The notes under the pieces: model-generated | Databases searched by the model: none | Seen by the model: only the letters and a program-made list of their open reading frames with translations | What the model was told of the DNA's origin: nothing | From: Rubrolithibacter danxiaensis | GTDB lineage: Bacteria; Bacteroidota; Bacteroidia; Sphingobacteriales; Sphingobacteriaceae | Assembly (NCBI RefSeq): GCF_047272945.1 | Contig: NZ_JBKOPS010000002.1 | Coordinates: 389,618-453,617 of the forward strand | Reading direction: 5' to 3' | Length of the DNA: 64,000 bases | Position numbers and translations under genes: made by a program | Shown here: piece by piece, positions 54,760-61,683 of the stretch | How the letters are laid out: the number at the start of each line of letters is the position of its first letter | How positions within the stretch are numbered: the stretch's first letter is position 1

Positions 54760-56859
54760 ATGCTAAGTTTCAGGAGCGAATTGGAAAACCCTGTGGTAGC
54801 TAAAGAAATCATCGAACTTGAAAAGAAGATTCGGATGTATCGCGAGGGTACCATGCAGGAAGATAAATTTAAAAGTTTACGTTTAGCGCGTGGAATTTAC
54901 GGACAGCGGCAGCAAGGCGTGCAGATGATAAGGATTAAATTGCCTCACGGGCGTTTAAATACTAAAAAATTAGAGCGTATTTGCGATGTATCTGATAAGT
55001 ATGCCACCGGAAACCTGCATATAACTACCCGTCAGGATATTCAGTTACACTTTGTAAGCCTTGATCGTACTCCTGAACTTTGGGAAGAGCTTGCACAGGA
55101 CGAAATAACAATTAGGGAGGCTTGCGGAAATACAGTTAGAAATATTACGGGTTCGCCAACTGCCGGAATCGACCCGAAAGAGCCTTTTGATATAACTCCG
55201 TATGCCCGTGGTTTTTTTGAATATTTGTTACGAAACCCTATCTGCCAGGAGATGGGCCGTAAATTTAAAATTGCATTTTCTTCATCTGAAGAAGATACTG
55301 CTTTTACATACATTCACGATATTGGTTTTATCCCCAAAGTAAAGTACCTGGATGGCGAGGAAGTAAGGGGTTTTAAAGTAGTTATTGGTGGCGGACTGGG
55401 TGCACAACCCTATATCTCTGAGGAGATTACAGAATTTATGCATGAGGATTTAATAATTCCTTTTGCAGAGTCAATAATCAGAGTTTTTGATCGCTATGGT
55501 GAGCGTACCCGCAGAATGAAAGCGAGAATGAAGTATCTGATCCAGGATATTGGAAAGGAAGCCTTGCTTGAACTGGCAGAAAAAGAACGCCTGGCATTAA
55601 AAAATAAAGTTTATAAAATAAACCGTGAAATGCCGGCAGTACAGATACCGGATAAGATTTTTACAGCGGAGGTTGCTAATAAACTGAAATACGAACAATG
55701 GCTGGCTACCAATATTTTTAAACAAAAACAGGAAGGATATGTAGCCATAGGGATAAAAATTCAAAATGGAGACATTAAAACTCCTGTTGCCCGCCAGCTT
55801 GCAGCACTTATCCGGGATGTTGCAGCAGATGATATCCGGATGACAGCTGCACAGGGCATCATGTTACGGTTTATTCGTGAGGAAAACCTGCCGTATGTTT
55901 TTGAGCAACTGGATTATTTAGGGCTTGCATCTCCTGGCTATGGCAGTGTTGCCGATGTTACTTCCTGCCCCGGAACAGATACCTGTAACTTAGGTATTTC
56001 AAATAGTACAGGAATTGCCCGTGAGCTTGAAAAAGTAATACTTGAAGAATATCCTGATCTGATCTATAATAAAGATATAACTATAAAAATAAGCGGATGC
56101 ATTAATGCTTGCGGACAGCATTCTATAGCTGCCATAGGCCTTCATGGTTCCAGTATGAAAATAGGTAAACTTGTTGCACCGGCATTACAGGTTTTATTGG
56201 GTGGCGGGTCGACCGGAAACGGTACAGGCGTTGCTTCAGAGAAAGTAATTAAAGTGCCAAGCAAAAGAGGCCCTCAGGTTCTGAGAACGCTTCTTAACGA
56301 TTACCATACAAATGGTTTTGAAGGCGAGTTGTTTAACGAGTACTACCGCCGTCAGGGAAAGATCTATTTTTACGATCTCTTAAATCCGCTGGCTAATCAG
56401 GAAACAGTTACACCAGATGATTTTATAGACTGGGAGCAGGAGGAGCCTTATAAACCAGCTATCGGTGTAGGTGAATGTGCCGGAGTAATAATTGACTTGG
56501 TTGCAACTTTATTATTCGACTCTGACGAAAAAATTGAAAAAGCTCAAGACGAATACAACGCTGGAGAATATGCTGATTCTATCTATTATGCTTATACTTC
56601 TTTTGTAAATACAGCAAAAGCATTGCTATTAGGCGAAGGTGTAAAAACCAATACGCAAGCAGGTATAATCAAGGATTTTGATGAAAATTTTGTAGCTACA
56701 GGCCGGATTCCCTTATCAAGCAGTTTTTCAGATATTGTGTACCAGATAAATCAGCACGAACCTGATAAGGAATTTGCTACCTACTACTTGGAACAGGCTC
56801 GTTTGATAAAAGAAACGGTTTCTAACTATCGCGAGAATCAGCTGGTTGCTAAAGTTTAG
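54760..56859 (+). CDS. siroheme sulfite (nitrite) reductase with C-terminal HEPN domain
   Basis: A 699-residue cytoplasmic enzyme. Two nitrite/sulfite reductase half-domains are followed by siroheme/[4Fe-4S] ligands in SCPGTDTC (C-x5-C) and SGCINACGQHS (C-x3-C). Conserved substrate-binding blocks GNLHITTRQDIQLHF and CGNTVRNITGSPTAG are present. After about residue 565 comes a helical HEPN-like domain (GEYADSIYYAYTSFVNTAKALL), a fusion common in Bacteroidetes. Its neighbour makes siroheme, so assimilatory sulfite reduction to sulfide is likely; nitrite reduction cannot be excluded. Confidence 0.93.
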   Translation: MLSFRSELENPVVAKEIIELEKKIRMYREGTMQEDKFKSLRLARGIYGQRQQGVQMIRIKLPHGRLNTKKLERICDVSDKYATGNLHITTRQDIQLHFVSLDRTPELWEELAQDEITIREACGNTVRNITGSPTAGIDPKEPFDITPYARGFFEYLLRNPICQEMGRKFKIAFSSSEEDTAFTYIHDIGFIPKVKYLDGEEVRGFKVVIGGGLGAQPYISEEITEFMHEDLIIPFAESIIRVFDRYGERTRRMKARMKYLIQDIGKEALLELAEKERLALKNKVYKINREMPAVQIPDKIFTAEVANKLKYEQWLATNIFKQKQEGYVAIGIKIQNGDIKTPVARQLAALIRDVAADDIRMTAAQGIMLRFIREENLPYVFEQLDYLGLASPGYGSVADVTSCPGTDTCNLGISNSTGIARELEKVILEEYPDLIYNKDITIKISGCINACGQHSIAAIGLHGSSMKIGKLVAPALQVLLGGGSTGNGTGVASEKVIKVPSKRGPQVLRTLLNDYHTNGFEGELFNEYYRRQGKIYFYDLLNPLANQETVTPDDFIDWEQEEPYKPAIGVGECAGVIIDLVATLLFDSDEKIEKAQDEYNAGEYADSIYYAYTSFVNTAKALLLGEGVKTNTQAGIIKDFDENFVATGRIPLSSSFSDIVYQINQHEPDKEFATYYLEQARLIKETVSNYRENQLVAKV

Positions 56860-56911
56860 AGTTTAAAAAGCTGCCAGTCTTAGATAGCCAATACGATAAG
56901 TATTTATTGCC

Positions 56912-57616
56912 ATGGCAACAGTTGATAAAAAAAAAAACAGGAAAGAGCAGAATACGCTCTTTCCTGTTTTTTTGAAACTTGAAAAACTCAAGGTACTTGT
57001 TGTAGGCGGAGGGGATGTAGCATTGGAAAAGCTAAGCGCTTTGTTTCAAAATTGCCCTGATGCAAAAGTGAAACTGGTAGGAACCTTGATAAAGCCGCAA
57101 ACAGAGAAATTTCTTTCTGCTAATAAAATATTTTTTGAGGAACGTCCGTTTGCTGTTACAGACTTAGAGGATACGGATCTGGTAATAATTGCTATTAATG
57201 ATAAAAATATCAGCAAAGAAATTCAGCAATGCTGTTCAGAGCGTAGGATTTTAACCAACGTAGCCGATACTCCGGAACTTTGCAATTTTTACCTGGGATC
57301 AATTGTTCAAAAGGGTAATTTGAAACTCGCAATTTCAACCAATGGAAAGTCTCCAACTATTGCAAAAAGGGTAAAGGAAGTTTTGATTGAAGCCTTTCCG
57401 GATGAGATGGACGATGTGCTGGATAATATGGCAATAATAAGGAACAGGCTAAAAGGAGATTTTTCGGATAAGGTGCGTCAGCTAAATGAAATCACCAACG
57501 TGCTGGCAACTACAGATGGAAGTAAACGCAAATATCTGTCGGCAACGGGCCTGATAATTGCAGCCGTATTTTTTATTGCAATGGGTTATTTTTTATTTTT
57601 CGTTCTTCATAATTAG
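56912..57616 (+). CDS. precorrin-2 dehydrogenase/sirohydrochlorin ferrochelatase with C-terminal membrane helix
   Basis: A 234-residue Met8/CysG-N-type siroheme synthase. The NAD-binding segment is VLVVGGGDVALEKLSAL (about residues 28-44); the bifunctional Asp is in TNVADTPELCNF; AISTNGKSPTIAKRVKEVL follows. Unlike CysG it lacks the methyltransferase half, and the C-terminus ends in one hydrophobic helix (about 210-232), suggesting membrane anchoring. No gene for the uroporphyrinogen methyltransferase step lies in the window. 52 bp after the reductase, same operon. Confidence 0.9.
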   Translation: MATVDKKKNRKEQNTLFPVFLKLEKLKVLVVGGGDVALEKLSALFQNCPDAKVKLVGTLIKPQTEKFLSANKIFFEERPFAVTDLEDTDLVIIAINDKNISKEIQQCCSERRILTNVADTPELCNFYLGSIVQKGNLKLAISTNGKSPTIAKRVKEVLIEAFPDEMDDVLDNMAIIRNRLKGDFSDKVRQLNEITNVLATTDGSKRKYLSATGLIIAAVFFIAMGYFLFFVLHN

Positions 57617-57643
57617 ACCGGAAAATTCGCGAGGGATAAATTT

Positions 57644-57651
57644 TATATTTG
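57644..57651 (+). promoter_or_regulatory. candidate -7 box of the Rrf2 gene
   Basis: TATATTTG fits TAnnTTTG and lies 21 bp before the TTG start at 57673, in the 56-bp gap after the siroheme gene. Confidence 0.4.
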
Positions 57652-57672
57652 TAGATTATAAACTAATAGATT

Positions 57673-58155
57673 TTGCTTACAAAGAAGACAAAATACGCAG
57701 TAAAAGCCTTAATGGCACTTGCCCGCAATGAGGAGAAAAGCCCTATGCTTATTTCAGATATTGCGCTGAAAGAACAACTGCCGAAGAAATTTTTGGAGGC
57801 AATTTTACTTGAGTTAAAGCGTAATGGCTTTTTAGGAAGTAAGAAAGGTGCTGGTGGAGGTTATTATCTTTTAAAAAAGGCCGAAGAAATTAAACTGGTA
57901 GCTATTATCAGGGTAATTGACGGACCTATTGCTTTGCTTCCCTGTGTAAGCTTAAATTTTTACGAGCGCTGCGAAGAATGCACCAACGAACCTTATTGTG
58001 GCATCAGGGACGTAATGAAGGATGTAAGGGATGCTACTTTGAAGATCCTTTCCGACACCAGTATTGCAGATATGATCAGGAGGGAAGACATTCTTGCCGG
58101 ACGTATACTGAATAATGAAGTACAGCCTGAAGATACTTCGAAAATAGATTTCTGA
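57673..58155 (+). CDS. Rrf2-family transcription regulator with cysteine cluster
   Basis: A 160-residue regulator. The TTG start is needed to keep helix 1 of the winged helix (MLTKKTKYAVKALMALA); the next ATG would remove it. The recognition helix region reads LPKKFLEAILLELKRNGF, the wing GAGGGYYLLKKAEEI. Four cysteines between about residues 96 and 116 (PCVSLNFYERCEECTNEPYC) can bind an iron-sulfur cluster as in IscR or NsrR. Its position suggests control of sulfite reduction. Confidence 0.93.
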   Translation: MLTKKTKYAVKALMALARNEEKSPMLISDIALKEQLPKKFLEAILLELKRNGFLGSKKGAGGGYYLLKKAEEIKLVAIIRVIDGPIALLPCVSLNFYERCEECTNEPYCGIRDVMKDVRDATLKILSDTSIADMIRREDILAGRILNNEVQPEDTSKIDF

Positions 58156-58295
58156 ATCTAACCTGTTCCTTAAATCCTATTATTTTCCTTCTCAAAAACA
58201 TCCTGATTCTCTGATTGTTAAAATTATATCAAACCCTTATTATTCTGCATGTCTTTTTGCATAAAGAATAGGTTGGGTGATGAGGGTTAAGCAAG

Positions 58296-58326
58296 CGGTC
58301 GGGTGAGAAATTACCTGGCCGTTTTT
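58296..58326 (+). terminator. terminator-like hairpin 140 bp after the Rrf2 gene
   Basis: A 9-bp stem with two G:U pairs (58296-58304 with 58313-58321), 8-nt loop, followed by TTTTT. A second imperfect hairpin built on TATTCTGCA/TGCATAAAGAATA precedes it (about 58240-58270), so the trailer is structured. The rest of the 265-bp gap up to gpx holds no gene that I can see. Confidence 0.6.
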
Positions 58327-58420
58327 ATTGCAGATTAAAAAAACATATTTGTAACTTTATATTTTACAGTAGTAAGCTTAGTGTTTGCTGTCCTGTTAAC
58401 AATTCCTAAAACAAATTAAA

Positions 58421-58933
58421 ATGAAAACTATATTATTTATTCTTACCTTATTTGTTACCGCTCCAAATTCTATATTCGATTTTAAAGTTACTTCTATAGA
58501 CGGGGGTAATCTTGATCTTTCAAAATATAAAGGGAAAAAGATACTGATTGTAAATACAGCATCTAAATGCGGCTTTACACCTCAGTATGCAGATCTTCAG
58601 AAGCTTGCGGAGCAATATAAAGATAAAGTAACCGTTATCGGCTTCCCAGCTAACAATTTCGCAGAGCAGGAACCCGGAAACAACGCTGCCATAAAAGAGT
58701 TTTGCCAGGCTAATTTCGGTGTTACTTTTCCATTGAGCGAAAAGGTAAGTGTAAAGGGTGATGATATTGCTCCTTTATTTAAATACCTGACAGAGCAGGA
58801 AAATCCTGATTTTACAGGCGAAATAAAATGGAACTTTGAAAAATTCCTCATTGATGAAAATGGAAAACTTATTCATCGCTATCGTTCAAAGGTAAATCCG
58901 CTGGACGAGGAAATAGTAAAAAATTTTAAATAA
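58421..58933 (+). CDS. glutathione peroxidase (cysteine type)
   Basis: A 170-residue thioredoxin-fold peroxidase. The peroxidatic Cys is in VNTASKCGFTPQY (about residue 47), in place of selenocysteine; Gln and Trp of the catalytic triad are in FPANNFAEQEPG and IKWNFEKFLID. The N-terminus is hydrophobic (ILFILTLFVTAP), suggesting export to the periplasm. Such Cys enzymes mostly use thioredoxin. Single gene. Confidence 0.94.
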   Translation: MKTILFILTLFVTAPNSIFDFKVTSIDGGNLDLSKYKGKKILIVNTASKCGFTPQYADLQKLAEQYKDKVTVIGFPANNFAEQEPGNNAAIKEFCQANFGVTFPLSEKVSVKGDDIAPLFKYLTEQENPDFTGEIKWNFEKFLIDENGKLIHRYRSKVNPLDEEIVKNFK

Positions 58934-58984
58934 TTGATTTAAACGGGGTTGCAGGATTAGTTAGAAAATTTATCAAATTTTATT

Positions 58985-59014
58985 TTGTGCAAATAAATCC
59001 AAAATCTATATTTG
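58985..59014 (+). promoter_or_regulatory. promoter of tRNA-Val
   Basis: A textbook Bacteroidetes promoter: TTG at 58985-58987 (within TTTTG) and TATATTTG at 59007-59014 separated by 19 bp. The tRNA begins 17 bp downstream. Confidence 0.75.
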
Positions 59015-59030
59015 CAGACCCAAACGGAAA

Positions 59031-59105
59031 GGGAGCATAGCTCAGCTGGTTCAGAGCATCTGCCTTACAAGCAGAGGGTCACAGGTTCGAATCCTGTTGC
59101 TCCCA
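59031..59105 (+). tRNA. tRNA-Val (anticodon TAC)
   Basis: A 75-nt cloverleaf: acceptor GGGAGCA with TGCTCCC (59031-59037 with 59098-59104), D-arm with AGCTGGTTCAGAG, anticodon loop CTTACAA between TCTGC and GCAGA stems, and T-loop GGTTCGAATCC. Anticodon TAC reads valine codons. CCA is not encoded. Its 3' end is a probable attachment site for the adjacent integrase. Confidence 0.97.
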
Positions 59106-59114
59106 CAAAAGAAA

Positions 59115-59146
59115 GCCCTTCAGATTAATTTCTGAGGGGTTTTTTG
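59115..59146 (+). terminator. terminator after tRNA-Val
   Basis: GCCCTTCAGA (59115-59124) pairs with TCTGAGGGGT (59131-59140), with G:U pairs, followed by a long T-run. It ends the tRNA transcript before the integrase gene. Confidence 0.75.
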
Positions 59147-59191
59147 TTTTTATAGGACAGTGTGGAAGTGAAAATAAGGAGCTAAATGTTA

Positions 59192-59213
59192 GTACATTGT
59201 TCGTACACTGTTC
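59192..59213 (+). repeat. tandem 11-bp repeat upstream of the integrase
   Basis: GTACATTGTTC directly followed by GTACACTGTTC (10 of 11 identical), then a weaker GTTCAATTCTC. Placed between the tRNA and the integrase start, it could be a recombinase arm-binding site. Confidence 0.5.
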
Positions 59214-59243
59214 GTTCAATTCTCAGCCATAAATTCTCATTTT

Positions 59244-60470
59244 ATGGTTTATTACAAAATGATCTTAGATGAAAGAAGATCAAAAGCAGACAATGTTTAC
59301 CCTGTTATTATTCGTGTTATTCATAATCGGAAGAATACTTCGATTGCTACAGGTATTCGTGTTCAAAAAGATTATTGGGATGAGCAAAGCTCCCAATTGA
59401 AAAGGACACATCCGAACTTCTCGGTGGTTAATCCAACTCTTTTGGAAACTTATTTAAAAGTTCAAAGGGTTATACATCAATTGGAGGAGGTCAGAGAATT
59501 TTCATTTGAAGCGTTAAAAGAGAGGCTATCTGAGCAGCCTGAAGCTTCTAAAGTATATTCCAAAGTATCGTTTAATGAATTTTCAAAAAACTTAGTTCAA
59601 GATCTAATATCTATTAACAGATCTGGAAATGCTATAGTCTATAGAACTGCCAGCAACAGGCTGATAACTTTTGCAGATAATAAGCAAATCAAATTTAAAG
59701 ATATTGATTATAACTTACTGGAAGGCTTTAAAAATAGCTTGGTAAAGGATGGAGTAAAAACGAATACGGTCCATAATTATTTCAGAACAATCAGAGCGAT
59801 TTATAATAAGGCGATTAAGGCTAAACTGATCGATAGGTCTTTCTATCCCTTTCATGATGTTAAGGTTAAGTTAGAAAGGACTGCTAAACGTGCTGTTCCA
59901 GTAGACTGCATTAAAAAACTACATGAACTTGAATTAAAGACTAATGCCAGACAATGGCATGCACGAAATTATTTTATACTCAGTTTCTCTCTGATTGGTA
60001 TTTCTTTTACAGATATGGCATATCTTACATCTAAAAGCATTATAAAAGGAAGACTAATATACAAACGCAGAAAGACGCATAAGACTTACGATATCAAACT
60101 GACTGCAATAGCAATTCAAATATTCAAGTTATATCAGGGGAGGAACTCCAAATACTTACTTCCTATCCTTCCATCATCTGTAGCTGAAGATTCTATGGAA
60201 GCAAAAAAGATCATATCTCAATGGATTAAAACTACAAACAAATGGCTTAGAAAAATAGGTGAAGATTGTGGGTTAGAAGACGATTTGACAACTTATGTAA
60301 CAAGGCATAGTTGGGCCACCTGTGCGAAACGTTTAGGATATTCCATTGAATTAATCGCAGAAGCGATGGGTCATGAGCATGGTAACAGGATAACTAATAT
60401 ATACCTGGACTCCTTCGACCAGTCAGTAGTTGATGAAGTGAATGAAAAAGTGATTAAAAGTATTGAATAA
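59244..60470 (+). CDS. tyrosine recombinase/integrase
   Basis: A 408-residue Bacteroidetes-type integrase: an arm-binding N-terminus (MILDERRSKADNVYPVIIRV), a SAM-like core-binding domain (about 110-210) and the catalytic domain. Visible catalytic residues: Lys of the beta-hairpin (KRRKTHK, about 277), Arg354 in VTRHSWAT, His377 in MGHEHG and Tyr387 in TNIYLDSF. The first arginine of the family, usually before GMSFVDM, is Ile251 (LIGISFTDM), a variant I have seen in other Bacteroidetes integrases. It probably integrates the element at tRNA-Val. Confidence 0.92.
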   Translation: MVYYKMILDERRSKADNVYPVIIRVIHNRKNTSIATGIRVQKDYWDEQSSQLKRTHPNFSVVNPTLLETYLKVQRVIHQLEEVREFSFEALKERLSEQPEASKVYSKVSFNEFSKNLVQDLISINRSGNAIVYRTASNRLITFADNKQIKFKDIDYNLLEGFKNSLVKDGVKTNTVHNYFRTIRAIYNKAIKAKLIDRSFYPFHDVKVKLERTAKRAVPVDCIKKLHELELKTNARQWHARNYFILSFSLIGISFTDMAYLTSKSIIKGRLIYKRRKTHKTYDIKLTAIAIQIFKLYQGRNSKYLLPILPSSVAEDSMEAKKIISQWIKTTNKWLRKIGEDCGLEDDLTTYVTRHSWATCAKRLGYSIELIAEAMGHEHGNRITNIYLDSFDQSVVDEVNEKVIKSIE

Positions 60471-60518
60471 GCTTTGTTTACAGGAGTAGCTATTTATTAG
60501 GCTTTTGCTTATAATAAA

Positions 60519-60546
60519 AACCCCATCTATACAAAGAGATGGGGTT
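60519..60546 (-). terminator. terminator between integrase and the 147-residue gene
   Basis: A perfect 10-bp stem (AACCCCATCT, 60519-60528, with 60537-60546), 8-nt loop; on the minus strand it is followed by TTTTTATTAT. It mainly terminates the minus-strand gene. Confidence 0.85.
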
Positions 60547-60563
60547 AATTAAGCTGAATCAGA

Positions 60564-61007
60564 TTACTCAGGCAAAACCTTGATCAGAGGGATGTACCCT
60601 TTCACCTTTTTCTTTTTACCCTCTTCGCCTTGTTCTTCATGAACCTCACGAACCACAAAAACGAGGAAGAAATCATGTTCACTTTGGATTTTAATCTTAT
60701 CGATATACAGGTCAAGGCCCATTTCTCGTCGAACTTCACCAATGATTCCAATCACTTCACTTGGAGTATACTCTCGATTTAACTCGAAAGATTCATACAA
60801 TGCAGCATAGTATTCTTTCTCAGAGGTCTTTGCCTTGCGAACATGTTCCATCTTATCTAGAAAAGATTGCCATGAACCACGGCTTTTACCACTTAGACTT
60901 TTTACTATTATTTCAGATTCCTCACCGTAAATTGGGTAAAGTAAATCGTAACGTTGTTGCTGCATTGCTGTTAATTGAGACCCTGTCTCTTGCACATTAT
61001 TCATCAT
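60564..61007 (-). CDS. hypothetical 147-residue element protein
   Basis: A soluble, charged protein with two adjacent ATG codons at the start (61007, 61004). An N-terminal Gln-rich helix is followed by helical segments (GSWQSFLDKMEHVRKAKTSE; YTPSEVIGIIGEVRREMGLD) and a C-terminal beta-hairpin (DFFLVFVVREVHEEQGEEGK ... VKGYIPLIKVLP). No known domain recognised. It lies between integrase and helicase, read oppositely, with its own terminator and a long structured upstream region. Possibly an element regulator or DNA-binding accessory; this is speculation. Confidence 0.75.
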   Translation of the reverse strand: MMNNVQETGSQLTAMQQQRYDLLYPIYGEESEIIVKSLSGKSRGSWQSFLDKMEHVRKAKTSEKEYYAALYESFELNREYTPSEVIGIIGEVRREMGLDLYIDKIKIQSEHDFFLVFVVREVHEEQGEEGKKKKVKGYIPLIKVLPE

Positions 61008-61053
61008 AAAACTGTTTAAAAAATTAAGAAATCAGTCTTATCTCTTCAATTTG

Positions 61054-61122
61054 GGTCTATCTATCCACTTAGACCGAGCACATCCTTTTCAAGACATGGG
61101 CCAGGCAGTGGACCGCCTTTTT
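61054..61122 (+). ncRNA. candidate structured RNA with complementary loops
   Basis: Hairpin 1: GGTCTA (61054-61059) with TAGACC (61070-61075). Hairpin 2: AGGC...GCCT (61103-61118) followed by TTTTT, like a terminator. The loop of hairpin 1 contains TCCACT (61064-61069) and that of hairpin 2 AGTGGA (61107-61112), exact complements, allowing a kissing interaction. A weak -7-like box (TCAATTTG, 61046-61053) precedes it. Strand and transcription are not proven. Confidence 0.25.
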
Positions 61123-61308
61123 GTCTACCACATGCATTTAGTAGACGGTATAGAAATACTTACTAATTGTACTTCTTAATAAGCAGAACTATCAATAAAA
61201 ATTATAAAATTAAATATGCTTAACTTTATTTAAGCCCCAGACGCGTTAAAACTGCTATTCACAGTTTCGCATATATTTTGGTTTTTTGCCTAAAAAGGCG
61301 AGGTTGAA

Positions 61309-61374
61309 TTAATCAAATGCACGAGATAACTTTACAGCTATTTTGGCAGCTAATTTCTTAGCTATCGGCTCCAT
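61309..61374 (-). CDS. candidate 21-residue amphipathic peptide
   Basis: A microORF from ATG at 61374 to TAA at 61309: MEPIAKKLAAKIAVKLSRAF plus a final Asp. It would form a cationic amphipathic helix, like small membrane-active peptides. A -33/-7 promoter sits directly before it. Too short for statistical support; listed because of the promoter. Confidence 0.25.
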   Translation of the reverse strand: MEPIAKKLAAKIAVKLSRAFD

Positions 61375-61376
61375 GA

Positions 61377-61408
61377 CAAAGATAGAAACAATTTACATAT
61401 ACGTGCAA
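61377..61408 (-). promoter_or_regulatory. minus-strand promoter in the element
   Basis: On the minus strand TTG (61406-61408) and TATCTTTG (61377-61384) with a 21-bp spacer match the Bacteroidetes consensus. Transcription would start about at the ATG of the microORF (61374) and could run on to the 147-residue gene. Confidence 0.5.
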
Positions 61409-61539
61409 CAGTTATTTTCAAATAACCATTTATAAATTCATAACTGTTTGTAAATCAAAATAATCTTTTTTATATCGCTTTATTTTCGTATCTTTATATA
61501 ACATTTCAGAAGTTGGAATAAAGTATAAGTAAAGCATTA

Positions 61540-61569
61540 AGGTCAGCATAGCTAGCTGATCTTTTTATT
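61540..61569 (+). terminator. terminator-like hairpin before the helicase gene
   Basis: AGGTCAGC (61540-61547) pairs with GCTGATCT (61555-61562, one G:U), 7-nt loop, then TTTTT. As no ORF precedes it on this strand, it may end a small RNA or attenuate a leader of the helicase gene. Confidence 0.6.
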
Positions 61570-61683
61570 TGTACATACTTTCCTAAAAGTTCGACTTCTA
61601 TCCACAGATAGGCCACCTCATCAGATCAACATCGGCTTTTTACAAGATTCACCCTGCTTTTACTACTTATACGATGAGCTTTA

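Larger units (their letters stand above)
61008..61683. other. 676-bp noncoding region of the element
   Basis: Between divergent genes. It contains three hairpins at 61054-61075, 61103-61118 and 61123-61146, a 21-codon minus-strand microORF with a good promoter (61309-61408), and a terminator at 61540-61569, plus the 5' region of the helicase gene with a 9-codon frame (ATG at 61674) that overlaps the helicase start. No larger gene is seen. Confidence 0.5.

Noticed and set aside
59192..59224. Tandem repeats as a CRISPR array
   Set aside because: Units are 11 bp, adjacent without spacers, and no cas genes are present.
61281..61303. Hairpin GCCTAAAAAGGC as terminator
   Set aside because: The T-run lies before the stem on the plus strand and becomes an A-run after it on the minus strand, so it cannot act as a Rho-independent terminator.
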